Below are positions 35,715 to 44,946 of a DNA stretch of 64,000 bases, piece after piece. The position numbers and the translations under genes are program-made. The notes under the pieces are model-generated. The model saw only the letters and a program-made list of their open reading frames with translations. It did not search any database and was not told the DNA's origin. The first letter of the stretch is position 1, and each line of letters begins with the position of its first letter. Source of the stretch: Paractinoplanes durhamensis (lineage in GTDB: Bacteria; Actinomycetota; Actinomycetes; Mycobacteriales; Micromonosporaceae); NCBI RefSeq assembly GCF_016862175.1, contig NZ_BOML01000019.1:310001-374000 (forward strand), given 5' to 3'.

Positions 35715-36587
35715 GTGAGACGACCCGAGGTGCCCGCGCCCCTGCTCGTGCTGGCCGCGATCGCCTCGGTGCAGTTCGGCAGCGCGGTCGCCCGCACCCT
35801 CTTCGACGACCTCGGCGCGGCCGGCACCACCCTGCTCCGCCTCGCCCTGGCCGCCGTGATCATCGCGGTCGTCACCCGGCCCGCCGTGCACCGCTGGTCC
35901 GGTGCGGCCTGGCGGGCCGCCGCCCTGCTCGGCGTGGTGATGGCCGGCATGAACCTGATCTTCTACCTGGCCCTGCGGACGGTGCCGCTCGGCATCGCGG
36001 TCACCGTCGAGTTCCTCGGCCCACTGCTGCTCGCGCTCGTGCAGACCCGCCGCCTGTTCGACCTGCTGTGGGCCGCGCTCGCGGCCGGCGGGGTCGTCCT
36101 GCTCGGCGTCACCAACGGCGGCGCCGCCCCGCTCGGCGGCCTCGCCCTCGCCCTGGCGGCCGGGCTCTGCTGGGCCGGCTACATCGTGTTCAGCGCGAAG
36201 CTCGGCGGCCTGGTCCCCGGCACCGGCGGCCTGGCCGTGTCGCTCGCGGTCGCCGCGCTGCTGGTCCTCCCGTTCGGGCTGGACGGGGCGAGTGCCGTAC
36301 TCCAGCACCCGGACCTGCTGATCGGCGGGACCGCCGTCGCCCTGCTCTCCTCGGTCTTCTCCTACGGCCTGGAGATCAACGCGCTGCGCCGGATCCCCAC
36401 CCGGGTCTTCGGCATCCTGATGAGCCTCGAACCGGCCGCCGCCGCCATCGCCGGCCTGCTCGTCCTGCACCAGCATCTCGGCGTGGTCGAGGTGCTCGCC
36501 CTGGTGCTGGTCACCGCGGCCAGCGCGGGCGTCACCCTGGCCCGCCGGGACCACGACCGCGCTCTCACTCTCGCCGAGACCGGCTGA
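35715..36587 (+). CDS. DMT/EamA-family exporter, RhtA-like
   Basis: A 290-residue protein with ten predicted helices in two EamA repeats. ALRTVPLGIAVTVEFLGPL and INALRRIPTRVFGILMSLEP are the segments that mark RhtA-type threonine/homoserine exporters. GTG start after GAGAGG. It stands alone between the acyltransferase and diguanylate cyclase genes. Export of amino acids or small polar metabolites is the family role; the actual substrate here is unproven. Confidence 0.87.
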   Translation: MRRPEVPAPLLVLAAIASVQFGSAVARTLFDDLGAAGTTLLRLALAAVIIAVVTRPAVHRWSGAAWRAAALLGVVMAGMNLIFYLALRTVPLGIAVTVEFLGPLLLALVQTRRLFDLLWAALAAGGVVLLGVTNGGAAPLGGLALALAAGLCWAGYIVFSAKLGGLVPGTGGLAVSLAVAALLVLPFGLDGASAVLQHPDLLIGGTAVALLSSVFSYGLEINALRRIPTRVFGILMSLEPAAAAIAGLLVLHQHLGVVEVLALVLVTAASAGVTLARRDHDRALTLAETG

Positions 36588-36647
36588 AACCCTCAACTGC
36601 CCGCGCCCGGGACCGAAGGGTCATAGCGGATACGAGGAGGCGGCCGG

Positions 36648-37682
36648 GTGCGGTTCCAGTTGCGTGATCAAGCGGGCGCGTCCCGTGCGGTCGCGTATCT
36701 GCTGATGGGCGCCGGCCCGTTCATGTTTCTCACCGGTGTCGTGTTGCCGGCGACTCGCACGGTCACCGGGGTGAGCGTCTTCGGGCTGCTCACCGTCGTC
36801 CTCGGGCTGGCCGGCGCGGTCTGCCGCTGGCGCCCCGAGCGGGTTCCCAAGATCATGTGGTTGCTGGCGCCGTTCTTCGGCGTCCTGCTGGTCACCGTGC
36901 TCAACCTGGCCACCAGCGACGCCAGTACCGGCGCCCAGTTCTTCTACCTGTGGCCCGTCCTGTACGCCGCGAACTTCCTCGGCCGCGCCGCGAACTACCT
37001 GGTCCTGGCGTTCGTCTCGGGCGGCAGCGCGGCCACCGTCTTCCCGATCGAGGGCGCCGGCGCCGGCGTCTCCGACTGGGCGTCGCTGACCGTCGCGATG
37101 ATCCTGACCGCGATCGTGGTGTCCTCCCTGCGGCTGCGCAACGAGCGCCTCCGGGACGTCCTGGAGACCCAGGCGTACGCCGACCCGCTCACCGGCGTGG
37201 CCAACCGCCGCAGCTTCGACGACCTGCTGTCCCGCGCCGTCGCCTGGGCCAACCGCGGCGGCGAGACGATCGCCCTGATGACCATCGACATCGACTACTT
37301 CAAGAAGATCAACGACACCTGGGGCCACGCCGTCGGCGACCAGGCCCTGCAGGCGGTGGCGGACGCGCTGCGCCAGGTCGCCCGGCGCGAGGACGACGTG
37401 GTCGGCCGGCTCGGCGGCGACGAGTTCGTGGTGCTGCTGCGCACCGACCGGATGGGCGCCCGCCGGGCCGCCGACGACATCCGCGCGGTCCTGGCGACGG
37501 TGGACACCCTGCCCGGCGGCCCACCCGGCCTCAGCATCGGCGTGGCCCTGCTGCCCGACCACGCGGACACCGCCGCCGACCTGGGCGCGGCGTCGGACGC
37601 GGCCCTCTACGCGGCAAAACAGGGCGGCCGGGGGCGGACCGCGATGGCCCACCCGAACGGTCAGTCCCTGGCCCTGGGGTAG
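36648..37682 (+). CDS. Membrane-bound diguanylate cyclase (GGDEF)
   Basis: A 344-residue protein: about six N-terminal transmembrane helices (15-165) and a GGDEF domain (about 175-335) with the intact GGDEF active site in GRLGGDEFVVLL and the metal-binding Asp in TIDIDYFKKIND. An inhibitory I-site is visible: REDD five residues before GGDEF. It makes cyclic di-GMP from two GTP. GTG start after GAGGAGG. It overlaps the convergent giant gene by 22 bases. No EAL domain is encoded in the window. Confidence 0.94.
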   Translation: MRFQLRDQAGASRAVAYLLMGAGPFMFLTGVVLPATRTVTGVSVFGLLTVVLGLAGAVCRWRPERVPKIMWLLAPFFGVLLVTVLNLATSDASTGAQFFYLWPVLYAANFLGRAANYLVLAFVSGGSAATVFPIEGAGAGVSDWASLTVAMILTAIVVSSLRLRNERLRDVLETQAYADPLTGVANRRSFDDLLSRAVAWANRGGETIALMTIDIDYFKKINDTWGHAVGDQALQAVADALRQVARREDDVVGRLGGDEFVVLLRTDRMGARRAADDIRAVLATVDTLPGGPPGLSIGVALLPDHADTAADLGAASDAALYAAKQGGRGRTAMAHPNGQSLALG

Positions 37683-40600
37683 GGCCCCCACCCGTCCCGA
37701 AGTACGTGGATGTAGACGGCCTCCAGGCACACCCCGATCCGCTCGGCGAGTTCCTGGTCGTCCGGCCGCCCGAGGCGTACCGCCTGCGCGAAGTGATCGA
37801 GCGCCTCCATGTGCCGCCCCTGATCGAAGCAGCACCGCCCGGCATTCTCATGGACCACGCTGCGCAGCGGATCCGGCACATCGGCTCCCGCGGCCTTGGT
37901 GAACAGCCGATCCGCCTCCTCGTAGTCCTTCCGCAGTCGCAAGATGTGCGCCAGTTCAGCCTGCGCGATAACGGTCGACTGCACGTCCTGGGCAGTCTCG
38001 GCATGCGCCAGCGCCAGCCGAACCGCGGCGGCCGCCATCCCGAGCTCCCCGAGCAGCCGATAGACCTCGGCCCGCACGCTGAGCAGCCCCGCCTTGGCGA
38101 CGTTGTCGGTCTCCTCGGCGAGCGGATCGTCAAGGCGTTCGCCCAGCTCCCGCAGCGCATCCTTGTTGTCGACAACCTCCCGCAGCGTCCCACCGTCGAG
38201 CCGCCACCGAATAGCTTCGAGATCCGCCGCCGACAGCGCCGCCGGCCGCTCGACAACCTCGGCCACGGGGGCCTCGGCAACGGCCTCCGGCCGGGGCATC
38301 CCCCTCCGCTGAGCGACCTGCGCACCCACCGCCGCCGGTTCCGGCCGGGTGCCTTCTTGCGTACGCCCGGCGCCGTCCCCGCCGTCACCAGCAGTTTCGT
38401 CGCCCGCGTGCGCTTCGCCGGCGCCCTGCTCATCGGGCGCGGCTTCCAGCGCCACCCCGTTGAACAGCCCCGCCAGATCAAGATCCAGAACCATGCCGTC
38501 CGCCTCGGCCTTGGGCGCCGGCGCAGGCGGATCCTTCTTGGCAAACCACTGCCCGACAAACTCGGAGTCCGCGTTCCGCTTGGGCTCCGCATCAGGCCCC
38601 GAAACCATCAGCTTCCCGATAGGCCGAAGGTTGTGCAGAGTCCCATCCGGATCCATGTACGGCGCCGCATGCGCCCCGGCCCGCCGAGCAGCAGCCTCCG
38701 CGTCCGTCCCCGCACCGTCCCGGCCATCCGCCGAGCCATCCTGGCGGTGCGCCGACCCATCGCGGCCGTGGACCGAGTCGTCCCGGCCGTGCGCCGAGCC
38801 ATCTTGACGGTGCGGCGAGCCGTTCCGGTCGTCCGCCAAGCCATCTTGACGATGCGCCGAGCCGTTCCGGTCGTCCGCCAAGCCGTCCTGACGGTGCGCC
38901 GAGCCGTTCCGGTCGTCCGCCAAGCCATCCTGACGGTGCGCCGAGCCGTCTCGCCCGTGCGCCGAGCCGTCGCGGTCGGCCGTCGAGCCGTCTCCGCTGC
39001 TGTCCGCCGAGTCGGTGCGCCCGAGGTCGGTCGAGCCGCTTCCGGTGTCCGGTGCCCCGTGCCGCGGAGCCCGAGGCTCCGCCCTGGCCGGATCGCCCGC
39101 GCCCGGCACCGTGCCGTCAGCCGGCGGCCGCTGCATGGGCACCGCGATCCGAGCCGCCCCGGCTCCGGCGTCCTGGCCGTTCCCGCCCGGCGCCGGTGCG
39201 CCACGCTCCGGCGCGAAGTCAGCCGGTTGCGCCCCGTCCTGACGAACCGCCGCAACCTGCGGCGCTTCTTGCCGGGGAGCCTCGGTCCGACCGGGCACGC
39301 CATGCTGCGGAGCGCGACCGGGATCAGCCTCACCCGACCGCGGAGACCCGGCCTGACCGGGCACGCCATGCTGCGGAGCGCGACCCGGACCAGCTTCGCC
39401 CGACCGCGGAGAACCGGCCTGACCGGGCACGCCGTGACGCGGACCGGGCTCGTCCGGCCGCGGAGCAGTGGCCTGCGCCGGCCGATCCGGGCGGGCAAGC
39501 GGCTGGGTAGGCACGTCCTTCTCGGGCAGCCCGTGAGCCGCCGGCGAGACCGGCGTGACGTCGGCCGCCGCTTGCCGACCGGCGGCGTGCTGCGGCGCGC
39601 CCTGCTGCGGCGGCTCGGTGCGCTGTGCCGGCCCGGCCTGTTCCGGCGGCGAAGCGGGACGTTGCGCATGCGCGCCCGCGGGTGCACTGGTCGGCGCGGA
39701 GGCCAGCGACGTGGGCCGGGCGCCGTGCGCGGCGGGCTGCTGGTCAGCGGCCGGCGAGACCGGCCTGACCGCGGGTGCGGTCGCCGCGTCGCCCGGCGCG
39801 CCCTGCTGCTGCGGGGCGAACGCGGCGGGCGGAATCGCGCCCGACCGCTGACCCGGCTCGCGCGTGGTCGCCGGGTCGGTCGGCTTGCCCGGTTGCTGCG
39901 GGCCGAAGGCGGCGGGCGGAATCGCACCGGACCGCTGACCCGGCTCGCGCACGCCCGGCGTGATCGTCGCCATGCCGGCCTTGGCCGGACGGTTGCTGTC
40001 GACACCCGACGAGACCGGTTCCGCCGCGCTGCGCTGCCGGTGCTTGGCCGGCGGTACCACGTTGAGCTGAGCGGCGGTCCCGCGGACGGAGCTGGGCAGA
40101 GCAACGCCGAGGCCGACCGGCCGGCCGGCCTCCGGAGCCGGCGGGAACGCCGCGGCCGGGACACCGGGCGACGTCTGCTGCGCTCCCGAGGCGATCTGAG
40201 CGGCCGAGGCGATCTGAGCGGCCGGGGAAATCTGCGCGGCCGGGGAAATCGGAGCAGTCGGCGGGAACTGGGTGGCCGGAGGCAGCTGAGTTCCCAGCGG
40301 CAGCTGAGCGCCCGGGGGAATCTGCGCAGCGGGCCGAACCGGCGGCTGGCCGGTCTGGGCGGGGAGCTGACCGGCGGCTTGGGCCGGCGCGAAGTCGCCG
40401 GCCTGCGCGACGGGCTGGCTCGCCGGCGGCACCGAAGTCGGGCGCACCTCGCCGCCCGGCACCGGGCCGGGGCCGGGGGGCCGGTTCGGGTCGGCCTGTG
40501 GGAACGGTCCATCGGCCGGAATGGGCCGGGAAAGGCCGCTGATCGGCACGGACGCCGGCGGCGCCTCGTCGGGAACCATCGACCACGGGCCGCCGTCGGA

Positions 40601-43600
40601 CTCCGACAACGTGACATGCGCGGTGCGCGGGGTCCGGCGCGAGCGCGGGGGACCGTCCGGCCCATTGAGGCGGGTGCCGGTCTCCCACGGCGACTGCATC
40701 TGCGTGCCGGTCTCCCACGGAGCCTGCGCCTGCGGGCCGCCGTCGCGGGATGGCTGGGCTTGCGGGTCGGCTGCCCGGGGCGCCTGCATGCGGGAGGTGG
40801 TGTCCCACGGTGCCTGGGCCTGCGGGCCGGCTTCCCGCGGGGCCTGCGCCTGCGGGCCGGTCTCCCGCGGCGCCTGCATCCGCGAGGTGGTGTCCCACGG
40901 TGCCTGGGCCTGGGGTCCGGCTTCGCGGGGCGGCTGGGCCTGCGGTCCCGCCGGCCGGGGAGCCTGCATCTGCGTGCCGGTCTCCCACGGCGACTGCAGG
41001 CGGGAGCTGGTGTCCCAGGGCGATCCGGCCTCAAGCCGGTCGGCGCCGACCGGCGCGGCGGGAAGCTGCTGGCCGGCGGTGTCGGGACGCTGCTGCGGGC
41101 CGGCCGCGGGGCGCTGGTCCTGACCTGCGCGCCGGTCCTGGCCCGGGCGCTGGTCACCTGGCACTACCGGCGGGACGGCGGCGGCCGGGCGCTGCTGAGG
41201 GCCGGCGGGACCGGTTGCCGGCTGCGGTGTGACACCGGGCGCCGCTGGGCGTGTTGCGCCGGGGGTCGGCTGCGTGGGCGGCGTCCCGGGGGTGCCGGAG
41301 GTGGCCGGGGTCTGCGGGCCGGGTGCGCCGGGACGCTGCTGCGGGCCGGCGGCCGGGCGGCGACCCTGGCCGGCCGCGGGGGCGGCGGGACTCTGGTCCG
41401 AGCCGGGGCCGGCCGCGGCCGGGCGGTTCTCGGCGGGGGAGCCGGTCACCGGCGTGGGAGCAACCGGGGGTGGGCTGACCACGCGGGCGGCGGGCGTGGC
41501 CGGGTTCGTGCCGACCACGCGTGGCTGCTCGGGCCCGGCCTTCTTGACGACGCGCGGGAGCGGCGTCGGCTCCTCGCGGCTGATGACCCGGGCCGGGGTG
41601 GGCGGCGGCGCCTTGCTGAGCACGCGCGGTCCGTCGCCGGGCTCGCCGTCCTGGTTGACGTCCTCGCCGGTCGCGGCCGGTTCGAGGCCGGCCTGCTCGG
41701 TGGAGTCCGGCTCGTCGTTCCAGGTGGCCTCGCCCTCGATGTCCCAGGACGTGACCCGGTTGCCGTCCTCGGACCAGGCTTCCTCCTCGGACCACGCGGC
41801 GGGAGCGGGCTGCTCCTCCCAGCCGGTGTCGCGCCGGCCGTCAGCCTGATCGCCGGGCTGCTCGTTGCCGACCCATTCGACCCGCTCGCCCGAGCGGCGG
41901 TCGTCCCAGCCGCTGCCGCCGACCGGGCGGAAACCCTGGTCGTAGTCGCCGATCGCGGTGACCGGCGGCCGCCCGTCGACGGGCCGGCCCCGATCGCCGG
42001 CCGGCCGGCCGCGGCGTCGTCCATCCGGTTCGGACCGCGGGTCGTACTCGTCCCGGTACCGCTCGTCGGGGTAGCCGCCGGCGCGCCGTGCGGCCAGGTC
42101 GTTCTCGTCGGTGGGGTCCCAGAACGCGGTGCGTTCGCCCATCCGGGCGCCCGGGCGCCGCTGGGGGTCGGGCATGCGCGGATCGGTGGTGTCCGGCCGG
42201 CGCAGTCGCGAGTCGGTGCTCTCCAGGTCGGCGGGGCGACGCAGCCGCGAGTCGGTGATGTCGAGCTCGTTGTCGATCGGTCGGCGGACCCGGGGGTCGG
42301 CACCGCGCTCACCCGGCCGTGCACGCCGGCCGTCCCGGTCGGCGGCAGCCTCGTCGCCGGCCCACCGAGCGGCACGCTCGTCCTGGCCCGGGCGTGCACC
42401 CTGTCCGGGGCGACCGCCCTGGTCGGGCCGGCCGTCCTCGGGCCGGCGGTAGAACTCCTGCGGGTCGGCGGGACGCACCCCGGGAACCTGGGCCCGCCCG
42501 CAGGCGGCCGGCTCGGCGGGACGCGCGTCGTCCACTCGGGGGTCGACACCACGTCCGCCCTGCGGAGCGACACCGCGGCCGGGTGATCCGCCCTGCGGAG
42601 CGGCACTACGGCCAGGCGATCCGCCCTGGGGTCCGGCACCGCGACCGGGTTGGCCACCCTGCGGCGCCACGCCGGGACCGGGCCTGCCCTGGGGGCCGGC
42701 GCTGCGGCCGGGCTGGCCGCCCTGCGGCGCCACGTCCTGGCCGTCCTGGCCGGCCGGTGGCACGACAGCGCGACCGGGTACCGCCGGCGGATTCGCGCCC
42801 GGCGGGGCCTGCAGCGCCTGCGGGGGAGCGGCCGGCGACTTCTCGCCGCGTTTGGCCGGCTTGGGTGCCTCCTGGTCGGCGTTCTTCTTCTTGCGCAGCC
42901 ATCCGCCCTTGCGGGCCGGCTTCGCCGCTTCCTCCTCGACCGGCGGTGCCGCCGGGCCGGAGCTCGCCGCGGGTGGCGCGGCGCGTCCGGGCCGCTGCGG
43001 TGCACCCTCCACCGGCCGGGCGGCCCGATCAGCGTCGACCCGGGCAGCCTGATCGGCACGGTCGTCGACCCGGGCGGCCTGATCGCCGCGCGGCGGTGTG
43101 CCGGTCTCGGCCCACTCGGCCACCTCGTCCCGGCCACGGCCGCCGCTCCGCCCGGGAGCGTCGCCGCGCTGGGGAGCGTCGCCGCGCTGGGCAGCCTCGC
43201 CGGCGCGGTCGTCGCGCAGCGGCGTGTCGCCGGTCCAACCCCGGCCACCGCGCTGCGGCATGTCGCCGGACCAGCTGGTCCGGCTGCCGCGGGCCGGCCG
43301 TTCCTCGTCGGCCCAGCCGGTGTCGCCGACCCACTCGGTGCGGCCACCCTGCTGCGGACGCCCACCACGCTGCGGGGCGCTCCCGGCGGAACCAGGGCCG
43401 CTCCCGGCAGAACCGGGGCCGCTCCCGGCAGAACCGGGGCCGCTCCCGGCAGAACCGGGGCCGCTCCCGGCGGAACCGGGCCGGCCACCGCGCTCCGGAG
43501 AATCGGAGCCGGGCCGCGCGCCGCGCTCCGGCGAGTCCGCACCGGGCCGGCCACCGCGACCGGGCTGGCCGCCGCGGGGCGCCGGGCCGCGGCGCGGCGG

Positions 43601-44119
43601 TGCGGAGGGGCCGTCGACGCGCGTGGTGGTGGTCGGGCCGTGGCCGTAGGCGGCCAGGTCCCGGTGGTCGAACGGCTCGTCGATGTCGTCCTGGAAGTCG
43701 CCGAAGCGCTCGTCACGGCGCGGGCGGGCGCTGCCGGTGCTGCTGATCGGGAAGTCCGGTGCGTCGAAGTCGGCGCCCAACTCGGGGCGGTTGAAGTCGA
43801 CGTCGTTGAATTCGTCGCCGGCCAGGTTGGGCACCGACGTGTCGACCGGGGCGAAGTCCGGGTCGTCGAGCCAGCTGGGGCGCTGCCCCTCGTAGGCGGG
43901 CCGCGGGGCGCCGTTGCCGCCGGCCCGGCGCTGCCGGCGGGCGGCCAGTTCGTCGATGGGGCCGTCGGGGTCGCCGGACTGCCGAGGACGACGGGTGGGA
44001 ATGACCGGGTCGGGCGCCGTACGTTTCTGGAATTGGCGCTCTTGAACGACTGCCGTATTCGGCATGATGGAATACTCAGAGTATTCGTCGTCCCAGTATT
44101 CGTCGTCCTCGAAGCTCAT
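37661..44119 (-). CDS. Giant disordered protein with C-terminal TPR domain
   Basis: A 2152-residue protein. An acidic, Tyr-rich N-terminus (DDEYWDDEYSEYS) precedes about 1900 residues of Pro/Gly/Ala/Gln/Arg-rich disordered sequence with several tandem arrays (PGSAGSG, WDTTSRMQAP, EPGQRSGAIPPAAF, DGLADDRNGSAHRQ). The last 190 residues are helical with tetratricopeptide-like repeats (ALAHAETAQD, AELAHILRLRKDYEEADRLF, HMEALDHFAQAVRLG). No signal peptide or transmembrane helix, so probably cytoplasmic. I start at ATG 44119, where the acidic N-terminus begins. One uninterrupted frame with strong GC3 bias. A scaffold or condensate-forming role is inference only. Confidence 0.85.
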   Translation of the reverse strand: MSFEDDEYWDDEYSEYSIMPNTAVVQERQFQKRTAPDPVIPTRRPRQSGDPDGPIDELAARRQRRAGGNGAPRPAYEGQRPSWLDDPDFAPVDTSVPNLAGDEFNDVDFNRPELGADFDAPDFPISSTGSARPRRDERFGDFQDDIDEPFDHRDLAAYGHGPTTTTRVDGPSAPPRRGPAPRGGQPGRGGRPGADSPERGARPGSDSPERGGRPGSAGSGPGSAGSGPGSAGSGPGSAGSGPGSAGSAPQRGGRPQQGGRTEWVGDTGWADEERPARGSRTSWSGDMPQRGGRGWTGDTPLRDDRAGEAAQRGDAPQRGDAPGRSGGRGRDEVAEWAETGTPPRGDQAARVDDRADQAARVDADRAARPVEGAPQRPGRAAPPAASSGPAAPPVEEEAAKPARKGGWLRKKKNADQEAPKPAKRGEKSPAAPPQALQAPPGANPPAVPGRAVVPPAGQDGQDVAPQGGQPGRSAGPQGRPGPGVAPQGGQPGRGAGPQGGSPGRSAAPQGGSPGRGVAPQGGRGVDPRVDDARPAEPAACGRAQVPGVRPADPQEFYRRPEDGRPDQGGRPGQGARPGQDERAARWAGDEAAADRDGRRARPGERGADPRVRRPIDNELDITDSRLRRPADLESTDSRLRRPDTTDPRMPDPQRRPGARMGERTAFWDPTDENDLAARRAGGYPDERYRDEYDPRSEPDGRRRGRPAGDRGRPVDGRPPVTAIGDYDQGFRPVGGSGWDDRRSGERVEWVGNEQPGDQADGRRDTGWEEQPAPAAWSEEEAWSEDGNRVTSWDIEGEATWNDEPDSTEQAGLEPAATGEDVNQDGEPGDGPRVLSKAPPPTPARVISREEPTPLPRVVKKAGPEQPRVVGTNPATPAARVVSPPPVAPTPVTGSPAENRPAAAGPGSDQSPAAPAAGQGRRPAAGPQQRPGAPGPQTPATSGTPGTPPTQPTPGATRPAAPGVTPQPATGPAGPQQRPAAAVPPVVPGDQRPGQDRRAGQDQRPAAGPQQRPDTAGQQLPAAPVGADRLEAGSPWDTSSRLQSPWETGTQMQAPRPAGPQAQPPREAGPQAQAPWDTTSRMQAPRETGPQAQAPREAGPQAQAPWDTTSRMQAPRAADPQAQPSRDGGPQAQAPWETGTQMQSPWETGTRLNGPDGPPRSRRTPRTAHVTLSESDGGPWSMVPDEAPPASVPISGLSRPIPADGPFPQADPNRPPGPGPVPGGEVRPTSVPPASQPVAQAGDFAPAQAAGQLPAQTGQPPVRPAAQIPPGAQLPLGTQLPPATQFPPTAPISPAAQISPAAQIASAAQIASGAQQTSPGVPAAAFPPAPEAGRPVGLGVALPSSVRGTAAQLNVVPPAKHRQRSAAEPVSSGVDSNRPAKAGMATITPGVREPGQRSGAIPPAAFGPQQPGKPTDPATTREPGQRSGAIPPAAFAPQQQGAPGDAATAPAVRPVSPAADQQPAAHGARPTSLASAPTSAPAGAHAQRPASPPEQAGPAQRTEPPQQGAPQHAAGRQAAADVTPVSPAAHGLPEKDVPTQPLARPDRPAQATAPRPDEPGPRHGVPGQAGSPRSGEAGPGRAPQHGVPGQAGSPRSGEADPGRAPQHGVPGRTEAPRQEAPQVAAVRQDGAQPADFAPERGAPAPGGNGQDAGAGAARIAVPMQRPPADGTVPGAGDPARAEPRAPRHGAPDTGSGSTDLGRTDSADSSGDGSTADRDGSAHGRDGSAHRQDGLADDRNGSAHRQDGLADDRNGSAHRQDGLADDRNGSPHRQDGSAHGRDDSVHGRDGSAHRQDGSADGRDGAGTDAEAAARRAGAHAAPYMDPDGTLHNLRPIGKLMVSGPDAEPKRNADSEFVGQWFAKKDPPAPAPKAEADGMVLDLDLAGLFNGVALEAAPDEQGAGEAHAGDETAGDGGDGAGRTQEGTRPEPAAVGAQVAQRRGMPRPEAVAEAPVAEVVERPAALSAADLEAIRWRLDGGTLREVVDNKDALRELGERLDDPLAEETDNVAKAGLLSVRAEVYRLLGELGMAAAAVRLALAHAETAQDVQSTVIAQAELAHILRLRKDYEEADRLFTKAAGADVPDPLRSVVHENAGRCCFDQGRHMEALDHFAQAVRLGRPDDQELAERIGVCLEAVYIHVLRDGWGPYPRARD
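38797..38948. repeat. 42-bp tandem repeat, about 3.6 units
   Basis: Units start at 38797, 38839, 38881 and 38923, nearly identical, encoding DGLADDRNGSAHRQ on the minus strand within the giant disordered protein. High identity suggests recent expansion by slippage or unequal exchange. Confidence 0.9.
43390..43482. repeat. 21-bp tandem repeat, more than four units
   Basis: Units start at 43390, 43411, 43432, 43453 and 43474 and are almost identical, encoding PGSAGSG repeats on the minus strand in the giant disordered protein. Confidence 0.9.
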
Positions 44120-44659
44120 GCGGCAGGCCTGTCCGAGGGCAGACGGCATCCAGGGGTCGGCGATAAGCCCCAGTGCCGCATCGTGCCCCCCGTCCCGTAT
44201 CCCCAGCTGCCCGGATAGTCCCCTCCATCCGGCGGTTGTGGAAGGTTAACCACGCTTTTGCACCCGACGCCAGCACCCTCGGGAGCGTGCCGCGCGTCCC
44301 TGTATCGGCGCGGTGACCGAGAGTCGGCACCGACGTCGTGCGGGCCGCGTGTGTTTCCTCGATGTTGAGTACGGGTGACCGCGCCGAACAGTTCAAACAG
44401 GTTTCCGCAAGGATCGGCGGGCACGGATCGTCGGCAGAAAATAACGCGTCGTCACCACATTCCGGATCGTGGACTTAAGGAATTCTTAAACCCGTATTGA
44501 GGATCCCCACGACCCGGAAAGGTGAACGGGGGGTGGCGAAGCACACTCCCGCCCGGCGCGGATCAAGGCCCTCCGGGATGTCACGGTGGAGGAGCCCGAG
44601 GGACGACGTGGTCCCAGGGTCGACGGATCGGACGACACCGACGTGAAGGGAAGCGGATC
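44120..44659. other. Divergent intergenic region with an imperfect dyad
   Basis: No supported gene in 540 bases upstream of the giant gene. TTCCGGATCGTGG at 44460-44472 and CCACGACCCGGAA at 44507-44519 form a 13-bp inverted repeat with one mismatch around an AT-rich 34-base centre that includes GAATTC. The arrangement suits a looping operator, or a promoter with a hairpin. The remainder shows no tRNA, riboswitch or repeat that I recognise. Confidence 0.5.
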
Positions 44660-44779
44660 ATGCCGCTACTCGACCTCGGCGCCGTGCGCGCCACGTGGAG
44701 GACGGCCCCGCGCCGCCTCGACGACTGGACTCTGGAGACCCTCAATCCCCCGGCCGGCGGCCGCCGCCCCCGGTTGTAA
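44660..44779 (+). CDS. Possible 39-residue small protein
   Basis: ATG 44660 follows GAAGGGAAG at suitable distance. The frame (MPLLDLGAVRATWRTAPRRL start) is basic and Trp-containing, and 36 of 39 codons end in G or C. It ends TAA. No family recognised and the gene is short enough for chance, so I hold it as a candidate only. Confidence 0.3.
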   Translation: MPLLDLGAVRATWRTAPRRLDDWTLETLNPPAGGRRPRL

Positions 44780-44946
44780 AAGGCCGCCCCCGCGTCACAC
44801 CCCAGGGACGCTCACATCTCGTCTGCCCCCCATTCGCAGGTGTGAGGTCATGGCGGCGCGGGCGTGCCGGGAGAGGAACGGCGGCGGGGTGCACACCGCC
44901 GCCGTTTCGAAGCAGGTAAGCAGAGCAAGTAAGCAGAGCGGGGAAC

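Noticed and set aside
36857..42586. 1909-codon open frame on the plus strand opposite the giant disordered gene
   Set aside because: It is an antisense by-product of very high GC and GC3 bias. It starts inside the diguanylate cyclase gene, has no ribosome-binding site and no domain, and the minus-strand frame has coherent N- and C-terminal domains.
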